Below, piece after piece: positions 1-8,652 of a stretch of DNA of 64,000 nucleotides. Origin of the DNA: Paenibacillus apiarius (GTDB taxonomy: Bacteria; Bacillota; Bacilli; Paenibacillales; Paenibacillaceae); assembly GCF_017052585.1 (NCBI RefSeq), contig NZ_JAFFHZ010000001.1:1116001-1180000 (forward strand), written 5' to 3'. Both the position numbers and the translations under genes were made by a program. A model generated the notes under the pieces. It saw only the letters and a program-made list of their open reading frames with translations, was not told where the DNA came from and searched no databases. The first letter of the stretch is position 1; each line of letters begins with the position of its first letter.

Positions 1-1050
1 GCTTGCGACCACGCTCTTCAATACAGGCAGCTCGTAATCGATGCGCGCCTTGTTCGCTTCTTCGCTCGTCCAAAATTTGATAAACTCCCAAGCGGCATCC
101 TTCTTCTTCGAATCCTTCGACATCGAGATGCCGGAAGAGGACACAATGCTGACAGCGCTTCCATTGCGGAAAGCAGGCAATTCGACGACGCCGAAGTTAA
201 TCCCGGCTTCCTTCAAGCTTCCGATGGACCAGGCTCCGTTGCTGAACATGGCGACTTTGCCGGATTTCATTTCTGTAGAGCCTGAGCCTTCGGTCGTAAT
301 CGCATACCCTTCCTTGAGCATGTTCTGGAACATCGTCAATACTTCAACCGATTTATCGCTGTTGACGCTGCCCTGCAGATTGCCTTCCTTATCGACGTAA
401 GCGGTTCCATTTCCCCACAAAAACATTTCAAAATCATACGGATCCGGCTTGCCCGAGAAGGCGAAGCCGCTGATGCTCTCCTCCGGATTGTTCAGCTTCT
501 TGGCCGCTTCCTGCAGATCGTCCCATGTCCAACCGCTCTTCGGGTATGGCACCCCGGCCTTGTCGAACAAATCCTTGTTGTAGTAAATGACATGTGTCGT
601 ATAACCGACAGGCAAGCCTAAAATCTTCCCGCCCGCAGAGTTGTAATTCCACAGCGTTTCATAATAGTTGCTTTTGAACTCCGCGCCCTCTTTCCCGATA
701 TATTCATCGAGCGGTTCCAGCGCGTCCTTATAGGTCGGGTAATTCCACATGTACATCACGTCAGGAGCGTCTTTGGCGCCCATTCCCGCCGCGATCTTCG
801 TATCGTATTCGCTGCCGTATGCCTCCAGGCTGACGTTGATGTCAGGATGGGCTTCGTTGAACTTGTCGATCAATTGCTGCTGGAGCGACAAATTCTCTTC
901 CGAATCCCAAGTCGCGAAGCGTACGGTCACTTTCCCGCTTGACTTGCCGTCTTGCGCTGGTTCCGCCGTTCCTCCTCCCCCGCATGCCGTCAGAAATAAC
1001 GAAGCGAGAAGGAGAACAATGAACCATGACTTGCCTTTCGCTTTTTCCAT
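1..1050 (-). CDS. Sugar ABC transporter substrate-binding lipoprotein (partial)
   Basis: An extracellular solute-binding protein of the family-1 (carbohydrate) type, presumably lipid-anchored outside the membrane and delivering a sugar or oligosaccharide to an ABC permease. The first 23 residues form a lipoprotein signal with a lipobox ending LTAC and a Gly-rich linker. Motifs such as FATWDSEE, DVMYMWNYPTY, LPVGYTTHVIYYNKDLF and WTWDDL are typical of the family. About 350 residues are visible and the C-terminus lies beyond the left edge. The start ATG at 1050 follows an AAGGGGTG ribosome binding site. Partner permease genes would be further left, outside the window. The substrate cannot be told from sequence. 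Confidence 0.9.
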   Translation of the reverse strand, partial: MEKAKGKSWFIVLLLASLFLTACGGGGTAEPAQDGKSSGKVTVRFATWDSEENLSLQQQLIDKFNEAHPDINVSLEAYGSEYDTKIAAGMGAKDAPDVMYMWNYPTYKDALEPLDEYIGKEGAEFKSNYYETLWNYNSAGGKILGLPVGYTTHVIYYNKDLFDKAGVPYPKSGWTWDDLQEAAKKLNNPEESISGFAFSGKPDPYDFEMFLWGNGTAYVDKEGNLQGSVNSDKSVEVLTMFQNMLKEGYAITTEGSGSTEMKSGKVAMFSNGAWSIGSLKEAGINFGVVELPAFRNGSAVSIVSSSGISMSKDSKKKDAAWEFIKFWTSEEANKARIDYELPVLKSVVAS

Positions 1051-1271
1051 GAAAAGCACCCCTTACTGTATTTGATTGCTATACTGCATTCATGCCATAT
1101 CAGGATGTCGAACAAGCTGCGGATGCCAGAAAAATGTACGGTACGATGAGCATTCAATAACCATGCAAGCCGATCTGGAGATGTGTATGCAAAATGCTGG
1201 ATGAGACCACACCATCTGAAGTGCAAAATCAGCCGGTATGGAGAAGATGTTGTTTCCCATTATATTTTTTA

Positions 1272-1484
1272 CCTTAGTAAAAAGTCAATATGTTTTACTC
1301 AATTAAATGGGGGAAAACTAAAAGAGCAGTTCGTTTTCCCCTTCATAATTTCCACAAATCGTTTATTTACTATCTTTTTTCACGTTTTATCTTCTTTTTT
1401 ACTACAATAAACCAATTAAAAACAAGTATTTTTACTAAATAATTTTTGGCTCTCATTTACGTTCTTCTAAGTAAAAGTAAAACC
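1272..1484. promoter_or_regulatory. AT-rich upstream region with repeated TTTTACTAA/TTAGTAAAA motifs
   Basis: The gap between 1051 and about 1540 holds no gene. It is strongly AT-rich and contains TTAGTAAAA or its complement, exact or partial, near 1274, 1293, 1364, 1395, 1429 and 1467. It lies upstream of the minus-strand sugar-binding protein gene, so it may be its promoter/operator region. The regulator is unknown and base composition alone could produce some of these matches. Confidence 0.3.
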
Positions 1485-1544
1485 GAGCGAAAAATTTTCC
1501 AATGCATCTCTGGCTGCTCTCATCTATAGAAGATGACTGAATTT

Positions 1545-1745
1545 GTTCCAACTGCAATTGTGCATCTGATTTACCGAATCATCCGCCATTCCTGGTGCTG
1601 AACTGCAAAAGTACAGTTCATGCTCGTGAAATCTCATAAAGACGGCAAAACCTTTGAATTTAACTGCACATTTGCAGCTCTAAGGCTGAAAAAGCCTGAT
1701 TTTCACAAAAATAACTGCTTATTTGCAGTTCGTGAAAGAGGCAGT
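1545..1745. repeat. Four-unit array of AACTGCA-N4-TGCAGTT-like palindromes
   Basis: Four imperfect palindromes based on AACTGCA...TGCAGTT lie near 1549, 1600, 1660 and 1713, spaced roughly 50-60 bp. The same four-unit order and part of the spacer sequence (GCTGAACTGC, TGATTTT before the last unit) recur at 22430-22597 plus 24166-24180. This is a dispersed intergenic repeat family. The last unit forms the left boundary of the direct duplication described at 1718. Confidence 0.7.
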
Positions 1746-1936
1746 TAGAAACGAAAAAAATCGGCCCCCGTTTCAAGCATGAACGCGGTGTGCCGTTTTT
1801 TTTTGTTCGCACGCAGCGGCTGTGTTACGAAGCAAGGGAAATTTCTCCAACCTTTTTTTGCCCCCGCCCGTAATATCCTTATAACAAACTTATTTCGTTC
1901 TAATCTCCGCCTAAGGCTATGAAAAGGAGCTTGCGC

Positions 1937-2122
1937 ATGAGCACAACACAACTGTTTCAGGAATTCCCCCTGCTGAAGACCGAGCGCTTGCGTCTTAGAC
2001 AAGCAGGGCTGCTCCGGCAGCATGAGTTCGAGCAGGGCCAATTCGTCGATCTCGCCGTCTTCGCCCTGCTGCGCCAAGAATATGCTAGCCGGGAACAAGG
2101 AGGAAGCTCTCGCCATGGATGA
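1937..2122 (+). pseudogene. GNAT acetyltransferase N-terminal fragment (copy A)
   Basis: The ATG at 1937 follows an AAAGGAG site and opens a 61-codon frame. Its first ~22 residues (MSTTQLFQEFPLLKTERLRL) look like the start of RimJ/RimL-type GNAT N-acetyltransferases. After that the sequence no longer resembles an acetyltransferase, so this appears to be a truncated remnant. Its stop overlaps the start of the next gene (CATGGATGA), so it may now act only as a translational leader. The family call rests on a short segment. Confidence 0.45.
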
Positions 2123-2903
2123 CCGCATACCCCCATCCATTCAACCGCTGCTGCGGCAATATGCCGATCTGCTGCAGTCCGAGCTGCCCGATGCATTCCA
2201 CGGCGTGCACCTGTACGGTTCGATTGCGCTCGGGGCATATGACGATCGGCACAGCGATATCGACTTCGTCACAACCATCAATCGAAGCTTGAGCGCAGAC
2301 GAGCTGGCTCGCCTGCGGGAGATTCACCGCCGCCTTCCGCGCGAGTTCCCGTTAGCGAAACGAATGGACGGGATGTACATTCGTCTGGAGGACGCGGGCA
2401 AGGTCAATGGCGAATTGCAGCCATACCCTTGCTGCGCCAGCGGAACGTTCAAACCGTCCGCTTACTGGGATGTGAACCATATTACGTGGTGGACATTGAA
2501 GCATCACGCCATTCCCGTAGCCGGCCGGGAACTGCAGCCTTTGATACGGACGGACTGGCGCGACGTGTCGGATACGCTGAAGTACAACATTGAAGTCTAC
2601 TGGGCGCAGAAGGCGGAGAAGCGGCTCTGCTTTTTGCTCGACGAATGGGTGGAAAGCGCGGTGCTCACCCTGTGCCGGATCGAATATACGCTGAAGGAAC
2701 GGCATATCATTTCCAAGACTGGCGCCGGAGAGCATGCCCTTGCCGTCCTGCCGGAGCAATGGCATCCTCAGGTGCATGAAGCGCTGCGCATCCGCACTGG
2801 CAGCGGCATCCCGGCTTTTTCCTCCCGCTTAAGGCGGGCCGCGGCGATCCAGCACTTCCTGAAGGAACGAATCCGCTTATGCCAAGAGCATTATTTTTCG
2901 TAA
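2115..2903 (+). CDS. Aminoglycoside-adenylyltransferase-like nucleotidyltransferase (DUF4111 C-domain)
   Basis: A 262-residue protein resembling AadA/Spc-type streptomycin or spectinomycin adenylyltransferases. The N-terminal nucleotidyltransferase fold shows the GSIALGAYDDRHSDIDF signature (GS plus the DxD metal pair). A helical C-terminal domain follows, with conserved-looking blocks around HITWWTLKHHAI and YNIEVYWAQKAEKRLCF. The ATG at 2115 follows AAGGAGG at 2097, so it is preferred over upstream in-frame codons. A truncated second copy lies at 4928-5446. Drug-modifying activity is possible but cannot be claimed from sequence; many homologues have unknown substrates. Confidence 0.8.
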   Translation: MDDRIPPSIQPLLRQYADLLQSELPDAFHGVHLYGSIALGAYDDRHSDIDFVTTINRSLSADELARLREIHRRLPREFPLAKRMDGMYIRLEDAGKVNGELQPYPCCASGTFKPSAYWDVNHITWWTLKHHAIPVAGRELQPLIRTDWRDVSDTLKYNIEVYWAQKAEKRLCFLLDEWVESAVLTLCRIEYTLKERHIISKTGAGEHALAVLPEQWHPQVHEALRIRTGSGIPAFSSRLRRAAAIQHFLKERIRLCQEHYFS

Positions 2904-3026
2904 CCGAAGGCAGGGCAAAGACAGGCTTTCCTGAAGACACTGTCATTTTTTTCATGAATATGCCAGGCCAAAAAAGGGTGTATACTCCTATTTGAATATA
3001 TGTACATATAGAGAGGGGTTAACTAG

Positions 3027-3260
3027 ATGAAGAAAAAAGTCATATCCGCGGCGCTCGGCCTGATGAAAGGCTTCCCGGACGGCAAGCTGCACGAACAGGA
3101 GACGGCGACCATCCGTGAAGCCGCTTCGGCTCTGGATAATTACAAGCAGCTCAGCCTGTCCAAGATCGACAATAAAGGGGTGCCGCAGATTTCCGTAGAA
3201 GAACGCGAAAGATTAAGAGCTTTTAGACTGTCAAAAGGCTGGAAAGGTTTGATGATATGA
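3027..3260 (+). pseudogene. Deleted N-terminal fragment of the S9 peptidase gene, fused to foreign tail
   Basis: The first 10 residues match the signal peptide of the peptidase at 5570, then jump in frame to residue 131 (GLMKGFPDGK), a 120-codon deletion. After VPQISVEE the peptidase sequence ends and about 19 unrelated codons follow (ERERLRAFRLSKGWKGLMI). The stop overlaps the S41 start by ATGA, so the remnant keeps a ribosome binding site and could feed ribosomes into the next gene. No catalytic region remains. Confidence 0.8.
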
Positions 3261-4603
3261 AAAGAAAAATAATAGCAAGTATATTAATTTTTACCCTGAC
3301 TTTATCCCTGTTCGCTTGCGGATCGAAACAAGATGGTATATCAGGTGAAAGTAAAGATAATTCCACGACAATGTCAAGCGACACTTTATATCTGGATATG
3401 ATCCTTACAAAAAAACAGATGCTGGAAGATTATGATGCGATGTGGGAGAGTTTTGAGGAAAACTATCCTTTTTATGGAGTGCTTGACCGGCTGTATCTCT
3501 TAAACAATATGGAGCCTGACTATTACAATGCTACCAAAACAAAATACCGCAAGCAGATTGAAAATATGGAACTTGAAGGCGATAAAGCTATGTTTGAGTT
3601 TGCCAATATTATTGCAATTTGTGTGAATGATGTGTACGGCACGGTTGGGCATGTGAGCATTGTAAACCCTAACATGTTGCGTTCATTGAAAGTATACAAA
3701 GAGCATGTAAATGAAAGTCCGGAAGTGCGGCCATGGGTCGATGTGATAGAAGATCCGCAAATAATCGCTTTTTATAAGTATCTCGATTATTTGATGGGAC
3801 TCCAACAAGCAGATAAAGGAGGAAGTGCTCCTACCCCTGAGGAGATAAACGCGCAGCAGGAAGAAGAACTCAACAAAATGAAAGCGACAAATCTTACGAC
3901 AAAAATACTGGAAAAAGGAAAAATAGCGTATATCAATGTTGAATCCTTTGATGATGTATTCATTGAAGGCGATATGCCTAAAATACGTGCATTTTTAGAA
4001 GAGGTCAAGGATTACGAGCATTTGATTCTAGATATTCAAAATAACGATGGCGGCAACACCACGTACTGGGAAGAGGCATTTGTCCGTCCAAATATTTCCG
4101 AACCTGCCACCACATCTCTTGTAAGGCTTATGAAAAATACCGAATTGACCCAAAGATTTTATGGCGTTGATTATGAAGGCTCTGCTCTAACCACAGAAGA
4201 TGTGAAAAACGACCCTAATTTTACATCTCTTCACAAAGAGGATTTAGAAGATTTGACATTGGCAAGAGAGATTTCATATACCCTAGAGCCTAAATTCAGC
4301 GAAAAATTATTTAAAGGTGATATATGGGTGCTAGTTGGTCCTGCGGTGTATTCCTCTGCCGAATCATTTGCGGTATTTTGTAAATCCACACATTTTGCTA
4401 CATTAGTAGGTAAAACAACAGGTGGTTCTAACAGTGGCGGTCCTATTCTGTTTGAACTGCCAATTAGTCACCTCTTAATACAGTTTGATGTGGAGTATGG
4501 CCTCAATCCAGACGGAAGCAGTAGTCAGGAAGTGGGCACTACGCCGGATATTGAATCGGAAGATGCTTTAAAAACTGTGCTTGATTTGATCGGCAAACAT
4601 TAA
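3257..4603 (+). CDS. S41-family peptidase-like lipoprotein
   Basis: A 448-residue predicted lipoprotein: the lipobox LFAC places the modified cysteine at residue 21. The C-terminal half resembles S41 (tail-specific/C-terminal processing) peptidases. It has a beta-strand block KIAYINVESFDD, the segment LILDIQNNDGG, the putative nucleophile region VYSSAESFA, GKTTGGSNSGG and a terminal TPDI motif. The N-terminal half is not recognised. The gene is visibly richer in A+T than its neighbours and sits between two copies of a direct repeat, which suggests acquisition from elsewhere. The upstream fragment overlaps by 4 bp. Confidence 0.8.
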   Translation: MKRKIIASILIFTLTLSLFACGSKQDGISGESKDNSTTMSSDTLYLDMILTKKQMLEDYDAMWESFEENYPFYGVLDRLYLLNNMEPDYYNATKTKYRKQIENMELEGDKAMFEFANIIAICVNDVYGTVGHVSIVNPNMLRSLKVYKEHVNESPEVRPWVDVIEDPQIIAFYKYLDYLMGLQQADKGGSAPTPEEINAQQEEELNKMKATNLTTKILEKGKIAYINVESFDDVFIEGDMPKIRAFLEEVKDYEHLILDIQNNDGGNTTYWEEAFVRPNISEPATTSLVRLMKNTELTQRFYGVDYEGSALTTEDVKNDPNFTSLHKEDLEDLTLAREISYTLEPKFSEKLFKGDIWVLVGPAVYSSAESFAVFCKSTHFATLVGKTTGGSNSGGPILFELPISHLLIQFDVEYGLNPDGSSSQEVGTTPDIESEDALKTVLDLIGKH

Positions 4604-4842
4604 CATTTTGGGTTTCTCAACAAGCTCTTATTTGCAGTTCGTGAAAGAGGCAGTTAGAAACGAAAAAGTCGGCCCCCGTTTCAACATGAACGCGGTGTGC
4701 CGATTTTTTTGCTCGCAGGCAGCGGCCGTGTTGCGCAACAAGGGAAATTTCTCCAACCTTTTTTGGCCCCCGCCCGTAATATCCTTATAACAAACTTATT
4801 TCGTTCTAATCTCCGCCTAAGGCTATGAAAAGGAGCTTGCGC

Positions 4843-5136
4843 ATGAGCACAACACAACTGTTTCAGGAATTCTCCCTGCTGAAGACTGAGCGCTTTCGTC
4901 TTAGACAAGAAGGGCTGCTCCGGCAGCATGAGTTCGAGCAGGGCCAATTCGTCGATCTCGCCGTCTTCGCCCTGCTGCGCCAGCGGAACGTTCAAACCGT
5001 CCGCTTACTGGGATGTGAACCATATTACGTGGTGGACATTGAAGCATCACGCCATTCCCGTAGCCGGCCGGGAACTGCAGCCTTTGATACGGACGGACTG
5101 GCGCGACGTGTCGGATACGCTGAAGTACAACATTGA
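4843..5136 (+). pseudogene. GNAT acetyltransferase N-terminal fragment (copy B)
   Basis: This is the duplicate of the fragment at 1937, with the same AAAGGAG site and start. Because of the 363 bp deletion its frame now runs on, out of frame, through the nucleotidyltransferase remnant. Only the first ~22 codons resemble a GNAT protein. Confidence 0.4.
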
Positions 5137-5446
5137 AGTCTACTGGGCGCAGAAGGCGGAGAAGCGGCTCTGCTTTTTGCTCGACGAATGGGTGGAAAGC
5201 GCGGTGCTCACCCTGTGCCGGATCGAATATACGCTGAAGGAACGGCATATCATTTCCAAGACTGGCGCCGGAGAGCATGCCCTTGCCGTCCTGCCGGAGC
5301 AATGGCATCCTCAGGTGCATGAAGCGCTGCGCATCCGCACTGGCAGCGGCATCCCGGCTTTTTCCTCCCGCTTAAGGCGGGCCGCGGCGATCCAGCACTT
5401 CCTGAAGGAACGAATCCGCTTCTGCCAAGAGCATTATTTTTCGTAA
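4928..5446 (+). pseudogene. Nucleotidyltransferase remnant lacking its catalytic domain
   Basis: From SGTFKPSAYWDV onward this frame matches the C-terminal domain of the protein at 2115-2903 with very few changes. The GS...DxD catalytic half is gone through a deletion between 10-bp direct repeats. The open frame continues upstream only by chance (MSSSRANSSIS...) and has no good ribosome binding site. It cannot encode an active transferase. Confidence 0.8.
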
Positions 5447-5569
5447 CCGAAGGCAGGGCAAAGACAGGCTATCCTGAAGACACTGTCATTTTTTTCATGA
5501 ATATGCTAGGCCAATAAAGGGTGTATACTTGTATTTGAGTGGATGTACATATAGAGAGGGGTTAACTAG

Positions 5570-7891
5570 ATGAAGAAAAAAGTCATATCCGCGGCGCTCG
5601 CCGCCGTGCTCGCCGCATCCTTGCCGATGTCCGTCATGGCGCAGGAGCAAGCTGCGCCATGGTACAAGAGCGGAGTCAGTGCGCTCATATCGAAAGGGAT
5701 TATCGCTGAAAATGCGGATGTCACGGCAACCGTCTCAGTCGGCGACTTCGTCCGTTATTCCGTAACGGATCTCACTTACCAGCATGGCATCGATCCGATG
5801 AAGGCTGCCATGGGAGAGGGCTGGATCGCCGATGGAGAATTCGCATCGACGGACGCGCCGATCAAGCGCGGCGAGCTCGCCCGTATCCTGGTGCGCGCTC
5901 TCGACCAAGAGCTAGGCGAGAAGAGCTTGGCTGAATACGCGGAGCGCGCGAAAGCGCTCGGCCTGATGAAAGGCTTCCCGGACGGCAAGCTTCACGAACA
6001 GGAGACGGCGACCATCCGTGAAGCCGCTTCGGCTCTGGATAATTACAAGCAGCTCAGCCTGTCCAAGATCGACAATAAAGGGGTGCCGCAGATTTCCGTA
6101 GAAGATTTCATGCGCAACCCGGGCAACTTCTCCTACCAGCTTTCCACGGACGGCGATTATATTTCGTATGCGGCTCCGTGGGAGAACCGCGCGAATATTT
6201 TCGTGCAGAAAATGGATGGCTCCAGCGAGCCTACCCGCGTCACAAGCTCGAAGGATCGCGATATTGCCGGCTTCCTTTGGAAAGACGATCATATTTTGTA
6301 TTTGAAAGATAAGGGCGGAGACGAGAACTATCACCTTTACTCCGCGGCCTTCAACGGCAACGAAGAGAAGGACTTGACGCCGTTCGACAAGGTCCGAGTC
6401 GGTCTCGTCAGCATGCTGTCCGGGGTGAAGGATGAAATCCTCATCACGATGAACAAAGACGATGCGAAAGTGTTCGACGTATACAAGCTGAACGTCAAAA
6501 CGGGCGCAACCAAGCTCATAGCCAAAAACCCGGGCAACATCCAAGCCTGGATTTCCGATCATGAAGGCAAAATCCGGCTCGCCGTCGCGTCAGACGGCAT
6601 CGAAGGCGCCGTGCTGTACCGTGATACAGAGGCCGAAGAATTCAAGCCGTTCATCACGATGGAAGCCGGAGACACCGTCAATCCGCTCGCATTCTCCAAG
6701 GATAACAAGACCATCTATGCGGTATCCAACAAGGGCCGTGACAAAGCGGCGCTCGTTACGTACGATTTGCAGGGCAAGGAGAACGTGCTGTATTCGCATC
6801 CGGATGTGGATCTGGCAGGCGCAATGTACGACTCGAAGCAAGACAAATTGCTGATGACGGCTTATATGACGGATAAAGTTCATGTGAAGTTTTTCGATGA
6901 TAAATTTGAAGCCTTGTATAAGAAGCTGCAGGACAAATTGAACGCGACGGAAAGCGAAATCGGCCTGAACGATTACAATGAAGACATGACGAAATTCATC
7001 GTCAGCATGTCCAACGACAAAACGTATGGCAAGTACTATTACTATGATTCCACAACCGATCAGTTGACGCTGCTTGCCAATTTGAGCGAATGGCTCAAGT
7101 CCGACCATCTGGCCGATATGCAGCCGATCTCGTATAAGAGCAGAGATGGATTGACGATTCATGGATACTTGACGCTGCCGAAGAACAAAACGCCGGAGAA
7201 GCTGCCGCTTATCGTCAACCCGCACGGCGGCCCTTGGGCGCGCGATGCCTGGGGCTTCAATCCGGAAGTGCAATTGCTTGCGAACCGCGGTTATGCCGTG
7301 CTGCAAGTCAATTTCCGCTCTTCGACCGGATATGGCAAAGCGTTTCTGGATGCGGGCAACAAGCAATGGGGACGGAAAATTCAAGATGATATCACCGATG
7401 GCGTGCAATGGGCCATCAAGCAAGGCATTGCCGATTCGGATCGCGTCGGCATTTATGGAGCATCGTTCGGCGGATATGCGACTCTCGCAGGCATCACCTT
7501 CACGCCTGACATGTACGCGGCCGCTGTGGACTACGTAGGCGTGTCCAACATCTTCACGCTGCTTGATACGCTGCCTCCATATTGGGAGACGAACCGCAAC
7601 ATGTTCTATGAGCGTGTCGGCCATCCAGAGAAGGACAAGGAACTGCTCAAAGAGGTGTCACCGGTATTCCATGCGGACAAAATCGTGACGCCGCTCTTTG
7701 TAGCTCAGGGCGCCAACGATCCGCGGGTGAACAAGGCGGAATCCGATCAAATCGTCGAGGCGCTGAAAAAGAGAGGCATCGATGTGGAGTATATGGTCAA
7801 AGACAATGAAGGCCACGGCTTCAACAACGAAGAGAACCGCATCGAGTTCTACAACGCCATGCTCAAGTTTTTGGATACGCATTTGAAATAA
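5570..7891 (+). CDS. Secreted S9 (prolyl oligopeptidase family) peptidase with N-terminal SLH-like repeats
   Basis: A 773-residue exported enzyme. A signal peptide ending near VMAQE is followed by weak S-layer-homology-like modules (about residues 30-160), a TolB/DPP-IV type beta-propeller (about 170-500), and an alpha/beta-hydrolase domain. The catalytic triad is readable as Ser632 in GASFGG, Asp717 in GANDPRVN and His749 in NEGHGF. PHGGPWARD matches the oxyanion region. The predicted role is cleavage of oligopeptides outside the cell, possibly wall-attached. GAGGGG-type ribosome binding sequence precedes the ATG. A terminator hairpin follows the stop. Its 5' third is duplicated in truncated form at 3027. 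Confidence 0.88.
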   Translation: MKKKVISAALAAVLAASLPMSVMAQEQAAPWYKSGVSALISKGIIAENADVTATVSVGDFVRYSVTDLTYQHGIDPMKAAMGEGWIADGEFASTDAPIKRGELARILVRALDQELGEKSLAEYAERAKALGLMKGFPDGKLHEQETATIREAASALDNYKQLSLSKIDNKGVPQISVEDFMRNPGNFSYQLSTDGDYISYAAPWENRANIFVQKMDGSSEPTRVTSSKDRDIAGFLWKDDHILYLKDKGGDENYHLYSAAFNGNEEKDLTPFDKVRVGLVSMLSGVKDEILITMNKDDAKVFDVYKLNVKTGATKLIAKNPGNIQAWISDHEGKIRLAVASDGIEGAVLYRDTEAEEFKPFITMEAGDTVNPLAFSKDNKTIYAVSNKGRDKAALVTYDLQGKENVLYSHPDVDLAGAMYDSKQDKLLMTAYMTDKVHVKFFDDKFEALYKKLQDKLNATESEIGLNDYNEDMTKFIVSMSNDKTYGKYYYYDSTTDQLTLLANLSEWLKSDHLADMQPISYKSRDGLTIHGYLTLPKNKTPEKLPLIVNPHGGPWARDAWGFNPEVQLLANRGYAVLQVNFRSSTGYGKAFLDAGNKQWGRKIQDDITDGVQWAIKQGIADSDRVGIYGASFGGYATLAGITFTPDMYAAAVDYVGVSNIFTLLDTLPPYWETNRNMFYERVGHPEKDKELLKEVSPVFHADKIVTPLFVAQGANDPRVNKAESDQIVEALKKRGIDVEYMVKDNEGHGFNNEENRIEFYNAMLKFLDTHLK

Positions 7892-7916
7892 TTCGGAACG
7901 GGCCCTCAGGGGAACA

Positions 7917-7966
7917 ATGACCCGCAAGACGGACCACTTTAGCAAAAGCGGCCTTCTTGCGGGTCA
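7917..7966 (+). terminator. Terminator-like hairpin after the S9 peptidase
   Basis: A perfect 13-bp inverted repeat (ATGACCCGCAAGA with TCTTGCGGGTCAT) encloses a 24-nt loop, followed shortly by a TTTT tract. It lies 25 bp after the peptidase stop codon. Confidence 0.6.
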
Positions 7967-8106
7967 TCTGCGTTTTATGCTTCCTGTTGCTTTAAAGCCA
8001 AATTACGCTGCGTTATTTTCACGCGTGCATTCCGAGCCCAGCGAAGCGCGTTGTCAGGTTCCGGGCTTCACAGTTGCAGACGCTCCCCTTCCAGATACCG
8101 CAGCAC

Positions 8107-8652
8107 TCATGCAAGCTCGGTAATCCAATACGCCAGAAATTCCTTCACCCGTTCGTCCTCCTCGATGTGCAGCACCCGTTGAAAAAGCCATCTCACCCGC
8201 TCCTTCAACGACCGGTCGCGCTGGCTGCACAGTCCGAGCAAATCGATGCAATGCAGCCGTTCCGAGCCGCTTCCATATTCGAACAACTCCACGTACACCG
8301 CCGTGCCGCGGGCAATCTCACGCATGCATTGCTCCTTCAGCCGCGAATGGCCGCTCTCCATGCTGACCTCCGCCGGTTCCCCGGACGCAATTTGAACGAG
8401 CAGTTCCAACAGGAACGGCCGCGCCGCATCCGTCGTGCGCTGCAGGATACCGAGCAAGCAGATGACGGTTGGAATGGCGGCTTCATATACCGCTCCTTGC
8501 ACAACGACCGTGTTCTCGATTTGCCAGCAGGCTTGTTCCGCTTGTTTCACGGTGGCGGCTTGTTGCAGTTGGAGCAGGGCATTCGGCAGATGATCCGTCG
8601 TTCCCGCCGCCCGATACTCCGACCACGGGATGCGAATGATGTCCCAAGCCAT
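8107..8652 (-). CDS. Unrecognised protein, helical (HEAT-like)
   Basis: A 181-residue cytoplasmic-looking protein with no signal peptide or membrane segment. It is rich in Leu, Glu and Arg with amphipathic helices, suggesting an alpha-solenoid fold. I do not recognise the family. The ATG at 8652 lies 9 nt after AGAGGTG and is preferred over the in-frame GTG at 8664. It is transcribed convergently with the S9 gene. The coding pattern is well conserved in the sense of codon use, so it is probably a real gene. Confidence 0.6.
   Translation of the reverse strand: MAWDIIRIPWSEYRAAGTTDHLPNALLQLQQAATVKQAEQACWQIENTVVVQGAVYEAAIPTVICLLGILQRTTDAARPFLLELLVQIASGEPAEVSMESGHSRLKEQCMREIARGTAVYVELFEYGSGSERLHCIDLLGLCSQRDRSLKERVRWLFQRVLHIEEDERVKEFLAYWITELA

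Larger units (their letters stand above)
1718..3202 (+). repeat. Copy A of a ~1.5 kb direct duplication
   Basis: This stretch is nearly identical to 4627-6105. It covers a palindrome unit, a GNAT gene fragment, the nucleotidyltransferase gene and the first part of the S9 peptidase gene. Copy A keeps the full nucleotidyltransferase. Relative to copy B it lacks 360 bp of the peptidase gene, removed in frame between two GCGCTCG-containing sites. Identity stops at 3202, where the peptidase coding sequence switches to unrelated AT-rich DNA. Confidence 0.9.
4627..6105 (+). repeat. Copy B of the ~1.5 kb direct duplication
   Basis: Nearly identical to 1718-3202. Identity begins at CTTATTTGCAGTTCG, inside a palindrome unit, and ends at 6105 within the S9 peptidase gene. 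Copy B keeps the complete peptidase N-terminus. It lacks 363 bp of the nucleotidyltransferase gene, lost between two TGCTGCGCCA sites that in copy A lie at 2067 and 2430. Confidence 0.9.

Noticed and set aside
1545..1745. CRISPR-like array
   Set aside because: The repeats are short imperfect palindromes with irregular spacing and partly conserved spacers, and no cas genes are present.
1745..2140. Minus-strand ORFs opposite the GNAT fragment in both duplicate copies
   Set aside because: Conserved only because the DNA is duplicated; no start signals, and the strong ribosome binding site is on the plus strand.
6590..7624. Long minus-strand ORF (344 codons) under the S9 peptidase gene
   Set aside because: It is the antisense shadow of a high-GC coding region; no ribosome binding site and no recognisable motifs, while the plus strand has a full catalytic triad.
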